Source: Lysobacteraceae bacterium (lineage in GTDB: Bacteria; Pseudomonadota; Gammaproteobacteria; Xanthomonadales; Rhodanobacteraceae). Taken from it: DNA of 46,347 bases. The position numbers were made by a program, and so were the translations under genes. Where the stretch lies: assembly GCA_028870665.1 (NCBI GenBank), contig JAGWPB010000014.1:1-46347 (forward strand), given 5' to 3'. Below, piece by piece: positions 1 to 8,889 of the stretch (its first letter is position 1; each line of letters opens with the position of its first letter). The notes beneath the pieces are model-generated. The model was given only the letters and a program-made list of their open reading frames with translations, did no database searches and was not told where the DNA came from.

Positions 1-95
1 AAGGCGCCCACACAAGTCACCTGCGCACACTGTCAAAGATCCCTTCCCGCCGGGCCTCGTCGCACCCAACCGCAGAGCCTTTCGCTCCGCCGAGC
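1..95 (-). ncRNA. 5' leader of an rRNA operon (16S lies beyond the left edge)
   Basis: Read leftward, this stretch has the layout of a gammaproteobacterial rRNA leader. A boxA-like element (TCTTTGACA, 31-39 on the minus strand) is followed by a CA..CTTGTGTGGGCGC segment that resembles the E. coli leader just upstream of 16S. A GC-rich stem-loop (GCGGAGC / GCTCTGC with a G-U pair, about 70-92) precedes boxA. BoxA loads the Nus antitermination complex. The 16S gene itself is outside the window, so this call rests on leader resemblance and on the strong promoter behind it. Confidence 0.7.
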
Positions 96-100
96 CGCAC

Positions 101-128
101 ATTCTACATCCGTTTCATGGACCGTCAA
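101..128 (-). promoter_or_regulatory. rRNA-type sigma-70 promoter
   Basis: On the minus strand a -35 TTGACG (123-128) and a -10 TAGAAT (101-106) are 16 bp apart. A GC-rich discriminator (GTGCGGC) follows, as is usual at stringently controlled rRNA promoters. The start of transcription should be near position 94-96. It lies between the tyrS stop and the boxA leader. Confidence 0.72.
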
Positions 129-234
129 CAGCCCTGCCCAGGCCGGCAACGCGAGAGCGGGCATGCACGCCTGCCCATGATGGCCATCCGGCACGCCGCG
201 TGAACACGCCGCTGCCCCAGACACCCGCGGTCGC

Positions 235-1458
235 TCAGACATCGCCGACCGCGGCGCGCAGACGCACGCGGGCGAAACCGCGCTTGCCCAGCTGCAGCAG
301 ATGCTCGGCGCCCGGCCGCAGCAGGCGCTCCCGATCCTCGACCACCACGCCATCGATGCGCACGGCGCGCTCCTGCAGCTTGCGGTTCGCCTCGGAGTTG
401 CTCGGCGTGAGCCCCGCAGCGGTCAACAGCGCCGCGATGCGCATGCCCGCGGCGGGCACGGTGATCTCCGTCAGCGGCAGCGCGGCGGTATCGCCCTCGC
501 CGCGGACGGCGGCGTTCCAGCCCGCGATCGCCTGTTCCGCCGCGCTCGTGCCGTGGAAGCGCACGGCCAGTTCCCGCGCCAGGCGCAACTTGAGATCGCG
601 CGGATGCAGCGTGCCGGCTTCGATATCGCGCCGAAGCATGCCGATCTCGTTGAGCGAGATCTCGAAACTCAGCAGCTCGATCCAGCGCCACATCAGCGCG
701 TCGTCGATCTTCATCGTCTTGGTCACGATGTCGATCGGCGGCTCGTTGATGCCGATGTAGTTGCCCAGCGACTTCGACATCTTGGCCACGCCGTCGATGC
801 CTTCCAGCAGCGGCATCGTCAGCACGATCTGCGGCGACTGGCCATGGTGCTCCTGCAGCGCGCGCCCCATCAGCAGGTTGAACTTCTGGTCGGTGCCGCC
901 GAGCTCGACGTCCGCCTTCAGCGCCACCGAGTCGTAGCCCTGCACCAGCGGATACAGGAACTCGTGGATCGCGATCGACTGCTGCGCGGCGTAGCGTTTG
1001 GCAAAATCGTCGCGCTCGAGCATGCGCGCGACGGTGTGCCGCGCCGCGAGGCGGATCATGTCGGCGGCGGTCATGGTGCCGAACCACTCGGAATTGAAAC
1101 GCACCTCGGTGCGCTCGCGGTCGAGCACCTTGAACACCTGCTCGGCGTAGGTGGCGGCGTTGGCGGCGACATCCTCGCGAGTCAGCGGCTTGCGGGTGAC
1201 GTTCTTGCCGGTGGGGTCGCCGATCAGTCCGGTGAAATCGCCGATCAGGAAGATCACCTGATGCCCGAGCGTCTGGAACTGGCGCATCTTGTTGAGCAGC
1301 ACGGTGTGGCCGAGATGCAGGTCGGGCGCCGTCGGATCGAAGCCCGCCTTGATGCGCAGCGGACGCCCCGATGCCAGACGCGCCTCGAGTTCATCGCGCT
1401 TGATGATTTCATCCGCACCGCGCGCGATCAGCGCGAGAGCGTCAGCCTGCTGACTCAT
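235..1458 (-). CDS. tyrS: Tyrosyl-tRNA synthetase
   Basis: Charges tRNA-Tyr with tyrosine in the cytoplasm. The class I signature HLGH is at residues 48-51 and KMSKS at 226-230. A C-terminal S4-like RNA-binding segment follows ([20 protein letters not shown]). At 407 residues it matches the longer bacterial TyrRS subtype. The chosen start (MSQQADAL) has a GGGGAT ribosome site; an in-frame ATG 12 codons upstream adds a low-complexity tail and has no clear site. The gene is divergent from the M23 peptidase gene and ends about 110 bp before an rRNA-type promoter. No convincing terminator separates the two; only a weak 5-bp hairpin was seen. Confidence 0.97.
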   Translation of the reverse strand: MSQQADALALIARGADEIIKRDELEARLASGRPLRIKAGFDPTAPDLHLGHTVLLNKMRQFQTLGHQVIFLIGDFTGLIGDPTGKNVTRKPLTREDVAANAATYAEQVFKVLDRERTEVRFNSEWFGTMTAADMIRLAARHTVARMLERDDFAKRYAAQQSIAIHEFLYPLVQGYDSVALKADVELGGTDQKFNLLMGRALQEHHGQSPQIVLTMPLLEGIDGVAKMSKSLGNYIGINEPPIDIVTKTMKIDDALMWRWIELLSFEISLNEIGMLRRDIEAGTLHPRDLKLRLARELAVRFHGTSAAEQAIAGWNAAVRGEGDTAALPLTEITVPAAGMRIAALLTAAGLTPSNSEANRKLQERAVRIDGVVVEDRERLLRPGAEHLLQLGKRGFARVRLRAAVGDV

Positions 1459-1521
1459 GCAGATCCCCGGATGCGGAGGCGACGTGATCGGCACGGGCAG
1501 CCCACCGCACGGCCCGGCTTC

Positions 1522-1540
1522 GTTAATTGTGGGTTAATTG
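1522..1540. repeat. Direct repeat GTTAATTG x2, 11-bp period
   Basis: Two exact copies of GTTAATTG (1522-1529 and 1533-1540) lie in the tyrS / M23 peptidase intergenic region, one helical turn apart. They are AT-rich within very GC-rich DNA. The spacing suits a regulator binding as a head-to-tail dimer, or the repeat may simply be part of the tyrS promoter. Confidence 0.5.
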
Positions 1541-1574
1541 CGTGACCCCGCGCAAAGCCTTGTGCGGCTTGGCG

Positions 1575-1604
1575 TTGACGCGGTTTCGACGATGCCTCTA
1601 TGGT
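1575..1604 (+). promoter_or_regulatory. Sigma-70 promoter for the M23 peptidase gene
   Basis: A -35 TTGACG (1575-1580) and a -10 TATGGT (1599-1604) are separated by 18 bp. The gene starts at 1638, giving a short leader of about 25 nt. Confidence 0.55.
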
Positions 1605-1637
1605 ACGCGCCGTTGACCGGCATGGCGATCGGATCGG

Positions 1638-3059
1638 ATGAGCGAGCACACCCCGGACGCTGCGCATGGCGCCCACCGCGCAATCCTGCGCCGCAACATC
1701 CAGCGGCGCCATCTGCATTACTACCTGCGCGCCGCGCACACCAGCGTGCTGCGCAGCGCCCGATCGCCGCTGGCATGGGGCCGCGAACGGCTGCTGCTGA
1801 CCGGTACCGCGCTGCTGCTGCTGATCCTGACGCTGGTCGTGATCCCCGGCTGGGCCAGCGTGCTCCATCTCGATGCCGCTCCGCCGCCATTGCATACGCA
1901 GCCGCTGCCCGTGCCGCCGCTGCCGGCAGCCGTCCGGGATGCCGCCCCGCCGCCGGCGCAATGGCACGAGGTGGCGGTGCAGCCGGGACAGACGCTGTCG
2001 CAGGTATTCGCCGCCGAGAACCTGACGCCGAGCGATCTGCAACGCGCACTGGATGCCGACGGGGGGCGGTCGAACCTGGCGCATATCAAGCCGGGCGAGC
2101 AGTTCGGCTTCCTGATCGGCCCGCAGGGTGAACTGCAGGCGCTGCGCTTCGATCGCGACGAGGCCACCCGCGTCACCCTGGACTTTCTCGGCACCACGAC
2201 GACAGCCAGCGTGCAGAAACGCGCGCTGCAGCGGGTCACGCATGTCGCCCACGGCGTGATCGAGGGCTCGCTGTTCGCTGCCGGCAACAAGGCGGGGCTG
2301 AGCAACGCGACCGTCTTCGAGCTGGCCAAGGTGTTTGGCTACGACATCGACTTCGCCCAGGAGCTGCGCGCCGGCGACCGCTTCTCCGTGGTCTATGACG
2401 ACGTTTACCGCGACGGCCGCTTCCTGCGCACCGGTCGCGTGCTGGCCGCCGAGTTCGTCAACCGGGGCAGGCGCTACACCGCGTTCCGCTACGAGCTGCC
2501 CGACGGCACGGCCGGCTATTTCGACGAAGACGGCCGCCCGCTGCGCAAGTCGTTCCTGCGCACGCCGGTCGATTTCACCCGCATCTCGTCTTACTTCTCC
2601 GCGGCGCGCATGAACCCGGTGCTGCACATCGTGCGGCCGCATGACGGCGTCGACTACGCCGCGCCCACCGGCACGCCGATCTTCGCTGCCGGCGACGGCG
2701 TGATCCGCTACCACGGCTGGGAGAACGGCTACGGCAACTTCATCGTCATCCAGCACAACCGCGACATCAGCACCGCCTACGGCCACATGTCGCGCTTCGC
2801 CAAGGGCCTGCATGTCGGCTCGCGCGTGCGCCAGGGCGAGGTGATCGGCTACGTCGGCATGACCGGCATCGCCACCGGCCCCCATCTGCACTACGAATTC
2901 CGCGTCGACGGCAAGCCGCGCAATCCGCTGACCGTCACCCTGCCCAAGCCCGAGCCGCTGCCGCGGACGCAGTTGCTGGCATTCAAGCGGGTGATCACGC
3001 CGATGCTGGCGCAGCTGCAGCAGGTCGACGGCGGCAACCGCCTCGCCACCGCCAAGTGA
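1638..3059 (+). CDS. M23 family peptidoglycan endopeptidase, membrane anchored
   Basis: Likely zinc metallopeptidase cutting peptidoglycan peptide cross-links in the periplasm (MepM/YebA-like). A single membrane helix lies at about residues 54-74 ([18 protein letters not shown]). An OapA/LysM-like segment follows at about 112-150 ([20 protein letters not shown]). The C-terminal LytM domain carries the zinc ligands H335 and D339 (HDGVD) and H416-L-H418. The length of 473 residues is usual for this family. It overlaps anmK by 4 bp (GTGA), so both are on one transcript, which fits an enzyme that releases wall fragments coupled to one that recycles them. Confidence 0.93.
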   Translation: MSEHTPDAAHGAHRAILRRNIQRRHLHYYLRAAHTSVLRSARSPLAWGRERLLLTGTALLLLILTLVVIPGWASVLHLDAAPPPLHTQPLPVPPLPAAVRDAAPPPAQWHEVAVQPGQTLSQVFAAENLTPSDLQRALDADGGRSNLAHIKPGEQFGFLIGPQGELQALRFDRDEATRVTLDFLGTTTTASVQKRALQRVTHVAHGVIEGSLFAAGNKAGLSNATVFELAKVFGYDIDFAQELRAGDRFSVVYDDVYRDGRFLRTGRVLAAEFVNRGRRYTAFRYELPDGTAGYFDEDGRPLRKSFLRTPVDFTRISSYFSAARMNPVLHIVRPHDGVDYAAPTGTPIFAAGDGVIRYHGWENGYGNFIVIQHNRDISTAYGHMSRFAKGLHVGSRVRQGEVIGYVGMTGIATGPHLHYEFRVDGKPRNPLTVTLPKPEPLPRTQLLAFKRVITPMLAQLQQVDGGNRLATAK

Positions 3060-4171
3060 GCGCAGCGACGCGGTATCTCGGGCTGATTTCGGGAACCAGC
3101 GCGGACGGCATCGATGTCGCACTGGCGGAATTCGATCCGGTGCCGCGCCTGCTCGCGGCACGCACGCTGCCCTACGATCCGGCGCTGCGCGCCGAGATCC
3201 TCGCCCTGGCGCAGTCCGAGACGGCCTTCGACCTCGATGCCTACGGACGTCTGGACATCCGCATCGGCGAGGCGTTCGCGGCCGCGGCAATCAGCCTGCT
3301 GGACGCGACCGGCATCACGCCCGATCGGGTGCACGCCCTGGGTTCGCACGGCCAGACCGTACGCCATCGTCCACACGGCGCGCATCCGTTCACGCTGCAG
3401 ATCGGCGATCCCAGCGTGATCGCCGAGCGTACCGGGCTGACCGTGGTCGCCGACTTCCGGCGCGCGGACGTCGCCGCCGGCGGCCAGGGCGCGCCGTTGC
3501 TGCCGGCCTTCCACGCCGAGCTGATGGCGCGGCCGGGAACGACGCGCGCCGTGCTCAATCTGGGCGGCATCGCCAATCTCACCGTGCTGGCCGCCGACGG
3601 CCGCGTGCGCGGCTTCGACACCGGTCCCGCCAGCGCCCTGCTCGACGCCTGGTGCCAGCGCCATCGCGGCAGCGCCTACGATCGCGAGGGCGACTTCGCG
3701 GCCAGCGGACGCGCAGATACCGGGCTGCTGGCGACGCTGCTGGCGGATCCGTGGTTCGCGCTCGCACCGCCGAAGAGCACCGGGCGCGAGGCATTTCATC
3801 TCGGCTGGCTGGAGTCGCGGTTGGCGGACCGGCCGCGCGATCCCGCCGACGTGCAGGCGACGCTGGTCGAGCTGACCGCGCGCAGCGTCGCCGACGCCGT
3901 CGCCGCGCACGCGGCCGGCGCACGGGAGGTGCTGGCCTGCGGCGGCGGCGTGCGCAATCCGGTGCTGATGGCGGCGCTGGCGCGTGCGCTGGCGCCGGTC
4001 GGCCTGCGCTCGACCGCCACGATCGGCGTCGATCCCGATTTTGTCGAGGCGATGGCGTTTGCCTGGCTGGCGCGCGAGCGGCTGGCCGGCCGCCCCGGCA
4101 ATCGCCCCGACGTCACCGGCGCCCGCGGGCCGCGCCTGTTAGGCGCGATCCACGCACCGCCGCGCGGCTGA
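3056..4171 (+). CDS. anmK: Anhydro-N-acetylmuramic acid kinase
   Basis: Phosphorylates and opens 1,6-anhydro-MurNAc to MurNAc-6-phosphate in cytoplasmic peptidoglycan recycling. The N-terminal phosphate loop [15 protein letters not shown] and the central DTGPAS motif are diagnostic. The length of 371 residues equals that of the family. The start is a GTG in a GTGA overlap with the peptidase stop. AmpG, which imports the anhydro-muropeptides, is encoded close by on the other strand. In pseudomonads erpA often follows anmK; it is absent here. Confidence 0.96.
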   Translation: MSAATRYLGLISGTSADGIDVALAEFDPVPRLLAARTLPYDPALRAEILALAQSETAFDLDAYGRLDIRIGEAFAAAAISLLDATGITPDRVHALGSHGQTVRHRPHGAHPFTLQIGDPSVIAERTGLTVVADFRRADVAAGGQGAPLLPAFHAELMARPGTTRAVLNLGGIANLTVLAADGRVRGFDTGPASALLDAWCQRHRGSAYDREGDFAASGRADTGLLATLLADPWFALAPPKSTGREAFHLGWLESRLADRPRDPADVQATLVELTARSVADAVAAHAAGAREVLACGGGVRNPVLMAALARALAPVGLRSTATIGVDPDFVEAMAFAWLARERLAGRPGNRPDVTGARGPRLLGAIHAPPRG

Positions 4172-4180
4172 GGATTGGGC

Positions 4181-4468
4181 TCAGCCCGCGTTCTTGGGTG
4201 CCGCCTCGCTGAAAAGCGGCGACCCCGGCGTTTCCTCGAAGGCGCTCAGGGCCTCGTGGAATGCCGCCGCCTCGATGGCGTTCCAGGTGCCGCGCAGGTG
4301 CGCGATGTCGCGCGGTTCGCGCGGCGTCATGTCTTCGGGGGCCAGGCCCAGCCCATGCCGCAGCACGTGCAGGATCACGTCGTTGATCGACCAATGGCGC
4401 TCACGCGCCAGATCCATGATCCGCTCGGCCATGGCCGCGTCGATGTGGCGTACGAGTATGTCCGGCAC
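4181..4468 (-). CDS. Small ribbon-helix-helix-like protein of unknown function
   Basis: A 95-residue protein starting at a GTG. Its N-terminus (MPDILVRHIDAAMAERI followed by a helix) has the beta strand plus two-helix pattern of Arc/FitA-type DNA-binding antitoxins. The C-terminal half (AHLRGTWNAIEAAAFHEALSAFEE) is acidic and helical. No toxin gene is adjacent: the neighbours are anmK (convergent, 9 bp away) and ampG (69 bp upstream, same strand). It could be an orphan regulator of the cell-wall recycling genes or an orphan antitoxin. The fold is inferred from pattern only. Confidence 0.65.
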   Translation of the reverse strand: MPDILVRHIDAAMAERIMDLARERHWSINDVILHVLRHGLGLAPEDMTPREPRDIAHLRGTWNAIEAAAFHEALSAFEETPGSPLFSEAAPKNAG

Positions 4469-4537
4469 GGGCCCTGATCCTCGGTGCTGACGCCTTGCCC
4501 CCGGTGCGGCCGATTCTGGCAGCGTGCACGCCAGATT

Positions 4538-5854
4538 TCATGTCCCGCCCAGTGCGGGCTTCAGTCGCGGCCAAAGCCACGCCAGCAATAGCAGCGTGGG
4601 CACCACGGACACCGTGCTGAGAGCGTAGAACCCGCCGTAACCCGCGACCTCGACCAGCGCGCCCGAACCGCCCGCGATCAGCTTGCCGGGCAGGTTGGCC
4701 AGCGAGCTCAGCAGGGCGTACTGGGTGGCGGTGTAGCCGCGATGGGTCAGGCCCGACATGAACGCGACCAGGACCGTGCCCCCGAACCCGTTGGCGAGAT
4801 TGTCGCCGGACAGAGCCAGGGCGAAGTAGGCGAGGGACCCTGGGTGCGCGGTCATCAGCACATACAGCAGGTTGCACAACGCAATACCCAGCACCGAGAG
4901 GATGACCGGTCCGCGCAGGCCGAAGCGCGTGACCGCATAGCCACCGAGAAAGGCGCCGACGAGACTGACGATGACGCCGTAGATCTTCGAGACATTGGCG
5001 ATATCGGTCAGGCTGAAACCGAGGTGCATGTAGAACGGATAGGCGACCACGCCCACCATCTGCTCGGGCAGCTTGTACAGCCCGACGAATACCAGCAGGG
5101 CCAGCGCCAGCGGCCAGCCGAAGCGCATGAAGAATTCGCGGAACGGACCGATCACGCCCTCGCGGATGGCCGCGCCCAGCGACGCCGCGCGCGGCAGGCG
5201 ATTTTCCGGCTCGCGCGCGCGCAGCACCGCTGCGGCGGGGATCGCCAGAATCAACGCCATGACCAGATAACCGACGCGCCAGCCGGCGAACTGGGCGATG
5301 TAGAGCGTGCCCACGCTGCTGACGATCAGCGCCAGCCGGTAGCCGAGCGTGTAGGTCGATGCCAGCCCGCCCTGCGCCTCGAGCGGCGCGATCTCCACGC
5401 GATAGGCGTCGATCGCCACGTCCTGGGTGGCGCCGGCAAACGCCGCGATGCCGTTGCAGGCGATGAACAGTGCGAACGAGATCGTCGGCGTCAGCAGTGC
5501 CATGCCCGCCAGCGCCGCAGCCAGTATCAGCTGGGCCGCGAGGATCCAGCTGCGCCGCTGGCCCAGCCGGCCGAGCACCGGAAGTCGCAGGCGATCCACC
5601 GCGGGCGCCCAGAGAAACTTCAGCGTGTAGCTCAACGTGGCATAGCTGACCAGCGCGATCAGCGCCAGATCGACACCGGACTGCTTGAGCCACGCCGACA
5701 GGGTGACGCCGACCAGCAGGAACGGCAGCCCCGAGGAGAACCCGAAAAAGAACATGGTGCGCGCGGCCGGTGTCGCGAACGCCGCGTTCAAGGCGCGCCA
5801 TCCGCGCGGGCGCGGCACGGATGATGCCGATCTTGCCGTGCCCGGGTCGCTCAC
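4538..5854 (-). CDS. ampG: AmpG-type muropeptide permease (MFS)
   Basis: Inner-membrane transporter that brings GlcNAc-anhydroMurNAc peptides into the cytoplasm for recycling. The family signatures FFFGFSSGLPFLLVGVTLSAWL, YTLKFLWAPAVDR (residues about 33-85), GATQDVAIDAYR and YTATQYALLSSLANLPGK are present. About twelve hydrophobic segments are seen over 438 residues. The GTG start overlaps the xthA stop by 4 bp, so it is translated from the xthA transcript. AnmK, whose substrate is made from AmpG cargo, is nearby. Without the duplicated C-terminal helices of E. coli AmpG, it resembles the shorter AmpG-like permeases. Confidence 0.9.
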   Translation of the reverse strand: MSDPGTARSASSVPRPRGWRALNAAFATPAARTMFFFGFSSGLPFLLVGVTLSAWLKQSGVDLALIALVSYATLSYTLKFLWAPAVDRLRLPVLGRLGQRRSWILAAQLILAAALAGMALLTPTISFALFIACNGIAAFAGATQDVAIDAYRVEIAPLEAQGGLASTYTLGYRLALIVSSVGTLYIAQFAGWRVGYLVMALILAIPAAAVLRAREPENRLPRAASLGAAIREGVIGPFREFFMRFGWPLALALLVFVGLYKLPEQMVGVVAYPFYMHLGFSLTDIANVSKIYGVIVSLVGAFLGGYAVTRFGLRGPVILSVLGIALCNLLYVLMTAHPGSLAYFALALSGDNLANGFGGTVLVAFMSGLTHRGYTATQYALLSSLANLPGKLIAGGSGALVEVAGYGGFYALSTVSVVPTLLLLAWLWPRLKPALGGT

Positions 5855-6633
5855 GCGGCACCGTCAAGCGCGTAATCCACCACGTAGGGCGCATGGTCGG
5901 AAAAGCGCGGCTGCGGATGGATCGCGCAGGCGCGCAGGCGCGCGTGCAGCGACGGCGTCACCACCTGGTAGTCGATGCGCCAGCCGACGTCGTTGGCGCG
6001 CGCGTTGCCGCGCTGCGACCACCAGGTGTATTCGACCGCCTCGGGTTTCAGCGCGCGGAAACTGTCCACCCAGCCGCGCTCGCGAAACAGCGCATCCAGC
6101 CAGGCGCGTTCCTCGGGCAGGCAGCCGGAGTTCTTCTGGTTCGAGGTCCAGTTCTTGATGTCAAGCCGGGTGTGGACGATGTTCCAGTCGCCGCAGATCA
6201 CGTAATCGCGGCCGCTGGCCAGCCAGCCGTCGAAGATCGGCGCGAGACGCTCCATCGCCGCGAACTTGAAGCGCTGGCGCTCCTCGCCCGACGAACCGGA
6301 CGGGATGTAGAGCGACACCACGCTGAGGTTGCCGAAACGCGCCTCCAGATAGCGGCCTTCCTGGTCGAATGCTTTCCAGTCCAGCGTGTTGAGCACCTGG
6401 TCAGGCTGGCGCCGGGCGTAGATGGCCACGCCGCTGTAGCCTTTCTTGCTGCGCGCATCGTGGAAGTAGCCGTGGTAGCCCGCTGGCCGGTACACCGCCG
6501 CGTCGAGCTGGTGCTCCTGTGCCTTGGTCTCCTGCAGGCACAGCACGTCGGCGTGCTGAGCACCGAACCAGTCGAAGAACCCCTTGGACGCCGCCGAACG
6601 GATGCCGTTGGCATTGAAGGTGATGATGCGCAT
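5851..6633 (-). CDS. xthA: Exodeoxyribonuclease III
   Basis: AP endonuclease and 3'-5' exonuclease of base excision repair. The Exo III fold motifs are visible: N7/N9 in FNANG, the metal-binding E35 in LQETKAQ, the GDWNIVHTRLDIKNW block and the terminal SDHAPYVVD with the catalytic Asp-His pair. The length of 260 residues is typical. The start chosen is MRIITFNANG; an in-frame ATG 37 codons upstream adds a sequence with no family match. It heads an operon with ampG and probably the small RHH-like gene. Confidence 0.95.
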   Translation of the reverse strand: MRIITFNANGIRSAASKGFFDWFGAQHADVLCLQETKAQEHQLDAAVYRPAGYHGYFHDARSKKGYSGVAIYARRQPDQVLNTLDWKAFDQEGRYLEARFGNLSVVSLYIPSGSSGEERQRFKFAAMERLAPIFDGWLASGRDYVICGDWNIVHTRLDIKNWTSNQKNSGCLPEERAWLDALFRERGWVDSFRALKPEAVEYTWWSQRGNARANDVGWRIDYQVVTPSLHARLRACAIHPQPRFSDHAPYVVDYALDGAA

Positions 6634-6752
6634 CGGACACGCGACCGGGAATGAGCCTGCAGGCATCGGGTGGATCCAAGCGTAGCCGAAAGGCGATCGT
6701 TTCCTAAGCCGTCGCGGGGCCGGCATCGGGGCAGCTGCCCGCACTGATGGCC

Positions 6753-6790
6753 TATCATCGCGGCGCGCACGGCGGCCTGCGGCCGTGCGC
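6753..6790 (+). promoter_or_regulatory. pyrE -10 element and 5' hairpin
   Basis: A -10-like TATCAT (6753-6758) is followed at the expected start of transcription by a perfect 9-bp stem, GCGCACGGC (6765-6773) and GCCGTGCGC (6782-6790), with an 8-nt loop. No U-run follows, so it is not a classical attenuator terminator. The hairpin would sit at the very 5' end of the pyrE mRNA. Confidence 0.5.
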
Positions 6791-6817
6791 GTGCCGACAA
6801 CCGCCTGCGGACCGCCG

Positions 6818-7462
6818 ATGCTTGCCCATCAACGCGACTTTCTCGACCTCGCCCGTGACCAGGGGGTGCTGCGCTTCGGCGAGTTCACCCTGAAGTCGGG
6901 CCGCGTCAGCCCGTATTTCTTCAATCTCGGCCGCATCGCCAGCGGCGCCGCCCTGGCACGCCTCGGTCGCGCCTATGCGGCGACGGCGATCGGTTCGGGC
7001 CTCGCTTTCGACATGCTGTTCGGCCCCGCCTACAAGGGCATCCCGCTGGCCGCAGCCACGGCGATCGCGCTGGCCGACGGCCACCGCCGCGACCTGCCGT
7101 TTGCCTACAACCGCAAGGAGGCCAAGGATCATGGCGAGGGCGGGTTGCTGGTCGGCGCAGCGCTGGCCGGGCGCGTTCTGGTGGTCGACGACGTGCTGAC
7201 CGCGGGCACCGCGGTGCGCGAGTCGCTGCAACTGATCCGCGCCCGGGGCGCGCAGCCGGCCGGCGTGCTGATCGCGCTGGACCGCGAGGAACGCGGCCAG
7301 GGCGCGCGGTCGGCGGCGCAGGAGATCAGCGCCGAGTTCGCGATCCCGGTACTGGCGATCGCGCGCCTGAGCGACCTGCTCGCCTACACGGCGGCGCACG
7401 CCGAGCTGGCGGCTGAACACGCGCGCCTGAGCGATTATCGCGCCCGTTACGGTGTCGCCTGA
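6818..7462 (+). CDS. pyrE: Orotate phosphoribosyltransferase
   Basis: Makes orotidine 5'-phosphate from orotate and PRPP in pyrimidine synthesis. The PRPP-binding loop [13 protein letters not shown] is at residues 120-132, and the catalytic loop contains [13 protein letters not shown] (98-109). The length of 214 residues is that of E. coli PyrE. The start MLAHQRDFL was chosen over an in-frame ATG 11 codons upstream because it aligns with the family N-terminus. It is divergent from xthA and has a hairpin in its leader. Confidence 0.96.
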   Translation: MLAHQRDFLDLARDQGVLRFGEFTLKSGRVSPYFFNLGRIASGAALARLGRAYAATAIGSGLAFDMLFGPAYKGIPLAAATAIALADGHRRDLPFAYNRKEAKDHGEGGLLVGAALAGRVLVVDDVLTAGTAVRESLQLIRARGAQPAGVLIALDREERGQGARSAAQEISAEFAIPVLAIARLSDLLAYTAAHAELAAEHARLSDYRARYGVA

Positions 7463-7503
7463 TCGCCGCCTATACTCGCAGCCCTGTCCACGGAGCACCG
7501 CGC

Positions 7504-8175
7504 ATGCGCATCCGCAACGTTCTGGCAAGCCTGGCCCTGGTCATCGCGGCCGTGGCGACCACCGCCGCCGTGGCCGCAAGCGGTGCCGCGCACTATCGCT
7601 GGCGCGATGCCCATGGCGTGCTGCATTTCAGCGACAGCCTGCCGCCGGACGCCGTGAAGTACGGTTACGAGCTGATCAACGACCAGGGCATCGTCGTGCG
7701 CACGGTCGAGCGCGCGCTGACTCCGCAGGAGCGCAAGCAGCGCGAGGCCGCGGCCGCGGTCCAGGCGGCGGCGGCCAGACAGGCCCGCGACCGTGCCCGA
7801 GCCGACCGCCAGATGCTGGCCGCCTACCCGCAGGAAAGCGATCTGCAGCAGGAGCAGCAGGAGCAGCTGGGCGCGATCGACCAGACCATCAGGACCACCG
7901 AGCTCAATCTGAAGAGCCAGGAACGCACCCTGGCAGACCTGCTGCAGCGCGCGGCGGAGATCGAGCACACGCAGAAGACGGTGCCGAAATTCATCAGCGA
8001 CGACATCGCCCGCCAGCGCGGCGTGGTCAATACCCAGCGCGAGGCGCTGGCGCAAGCCCGGGCCGAGCGCGCCACGACCGTGCAGGCTCAGGCCGCGCAA
8101 CGGGCACACTATCGCACCCTGAAACAGCAGCGCGAAGCCGCGACCGCGGCCAGCGCCGCCAGCAGCGGCCAGTGA
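7504..8175 (+). CDS. DUF4124 periplasmic coiled-coil protein
   Basis: A 223-residue exported protein. A Sec signal peptide (residues 1-24, ending AAVAA) is followed by the DUF4124 pattern HYRWRDAHGVLHFSDSLPPDA, a small beta domain common in exported proteins of gammaproteobacteria. The rest is almost all helix, rich in Q, A, R and E (about 75-220), and likely forms a long coiled coil. A -10-like TATACT (7471-7476) and a GGAG ribosome site precede it. The biochemical function is unknown. It is convergent with the lipoprotein gene, 30 bp away. Confidence 0.85.
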   Translation: MRIRNVLASLALVIAAVATTAAVAASGAAHYRWRDAHGVLHFSDSLPPDAVKYGYELINDQGIVVRTVERALTPQERKQREAAAAVQAAAARQARDRARADRQMLAAYPQESDLQQEQQEQLGAIDQTIRTTELNLKSQERTLADLLQRAAEIEHTQKTVPKFISDDIARQRGVVNTQREALAQARAERATTVQAQAAQRAHYRTLKQQREAATAASAASSGQ

Positions 8176-8205
8176 CGACCGCGACGGACTCGGATCCGGT
8201 GCCGC

Positions 8206-8673
8206 TCAGCCGCCGCCGCTGCTGGCGGCGCCGGCCGGTACATTCTGGATCTGCAGCGGCTCGGTCTTCAGCGGCAGGGTCTGCGCCGGCGTGTTGCCCG
8301 GCAACGCGGGCGGCGCGGCACTGGCGGCCGGCGCCATGGCGGCGCCGGGGACGGCCGGACCGCAGCGATAGGCGCCCCACTGCTGCTGGCCGTCGACCGG
8401 TGCGGCCAGGGGCTTGACCGTGTCGGCGCCCATGCCGGCACCGGCATTGCGCGCCAGCACCTCCAGCTCATCGCGCACGGTCAGGTTGCCGCGATCGAAG
8501 GGCCCGACGTGGTCGGTGACCGACACCGTCACGTCGCCCAGCTGCCGGCAGCCGGCGACGCTGTCAACATAGGCCGCGCGCACGGCGCGACCGGCGGGCT
8601 GCAGACGGATGCCCCAGGAACAGCCGCTCAGCATCAGGCTGATGGCGATTGCGGCGAACAGGGTCTTGCGCAT
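8206..8673 (-). CDS. DUF4156-like lipoprotein
   Basis: A 155-residue putative lipoprotein. The N-terminus has a lipobox (LMLSGC, lipidated Cys18). The central part (CRQLGDVTVSVTDH..., then EVLARNAGAGMGADTVKPLA) has the pattern of DUF4156 proteins, in which conserved Cys and an N-A-G-G-type helix occur. The tail after about residue 112 is low-complexity, rich in A and P. The start follows AAGGTG and lies 16 nt after a strong GC hairpin in the leader. Role unknown; localisation to the envelope is inferred from the lipobox. Confidence 0.8.
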   Translation of the reverse strand: MRKTLFAAIAISLMLSGCSWGIRLQPAGRAVRAAYVDSVAGCRQLGDVTVSVTDHVGPFDRGNLTVRDELEVLARNAGAGMGADTVKPLAAPVDGQQQWGAYRCGPAVPGAAMAPAASAAPPALPGNTPAQTLPLKTEPLQIQNVPAGAASSGGG

Positions 8674-8689
8674 CGTCGGCACCTTGGAA

Positions 8690-8710
8690 CCGGGCGGGAA
8701 TTCCGCCCGG
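8690..8710 (-). promoter_or_regulatory. GC-rich inverted repeat in the lipoprotein gene leader
   Basis: Perfect 8-bp arms CCGGGCGG (8690-8697) and CCGCCCGG (8703-8710) with the 5-nt centre GAATT. It lies just before the ribosome site of the lipoprotein gene, in the divergent region shared with the SDR gene. It may be an RNA hairpin in the leader or a DNA operator. Confidence 0.5.
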
Positions 8711-8889
8711 CAAGGATAACCGCAGACGAACGCAGCGGCGCCGCCGCGCGCACCGGCGGTCGCGCCACGTTCAGCACGCGGCGCTGGCGCCGATGCCGCC
8801 CCGCGCCGGACGTCGCGCCGGCGATCACGGCCACTTGCCAGCCGGCTCCGCGTCGCACACGCTGCCGGCGTGCCCAGCGGAGACCGGCC

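Noticed and set aside
159-176. GGGCA...TGCCC as a tyrS terminator
   Set aside because: Only 5 bp of stem, an 8-nt loop and no T-tract; too weak to annotate.
4181-4468. A toxin-antitoxin pair around the RHH-like gene
   Set aside because: No toxin-like gene is adjacent; the neighbours are anmK and ampG.
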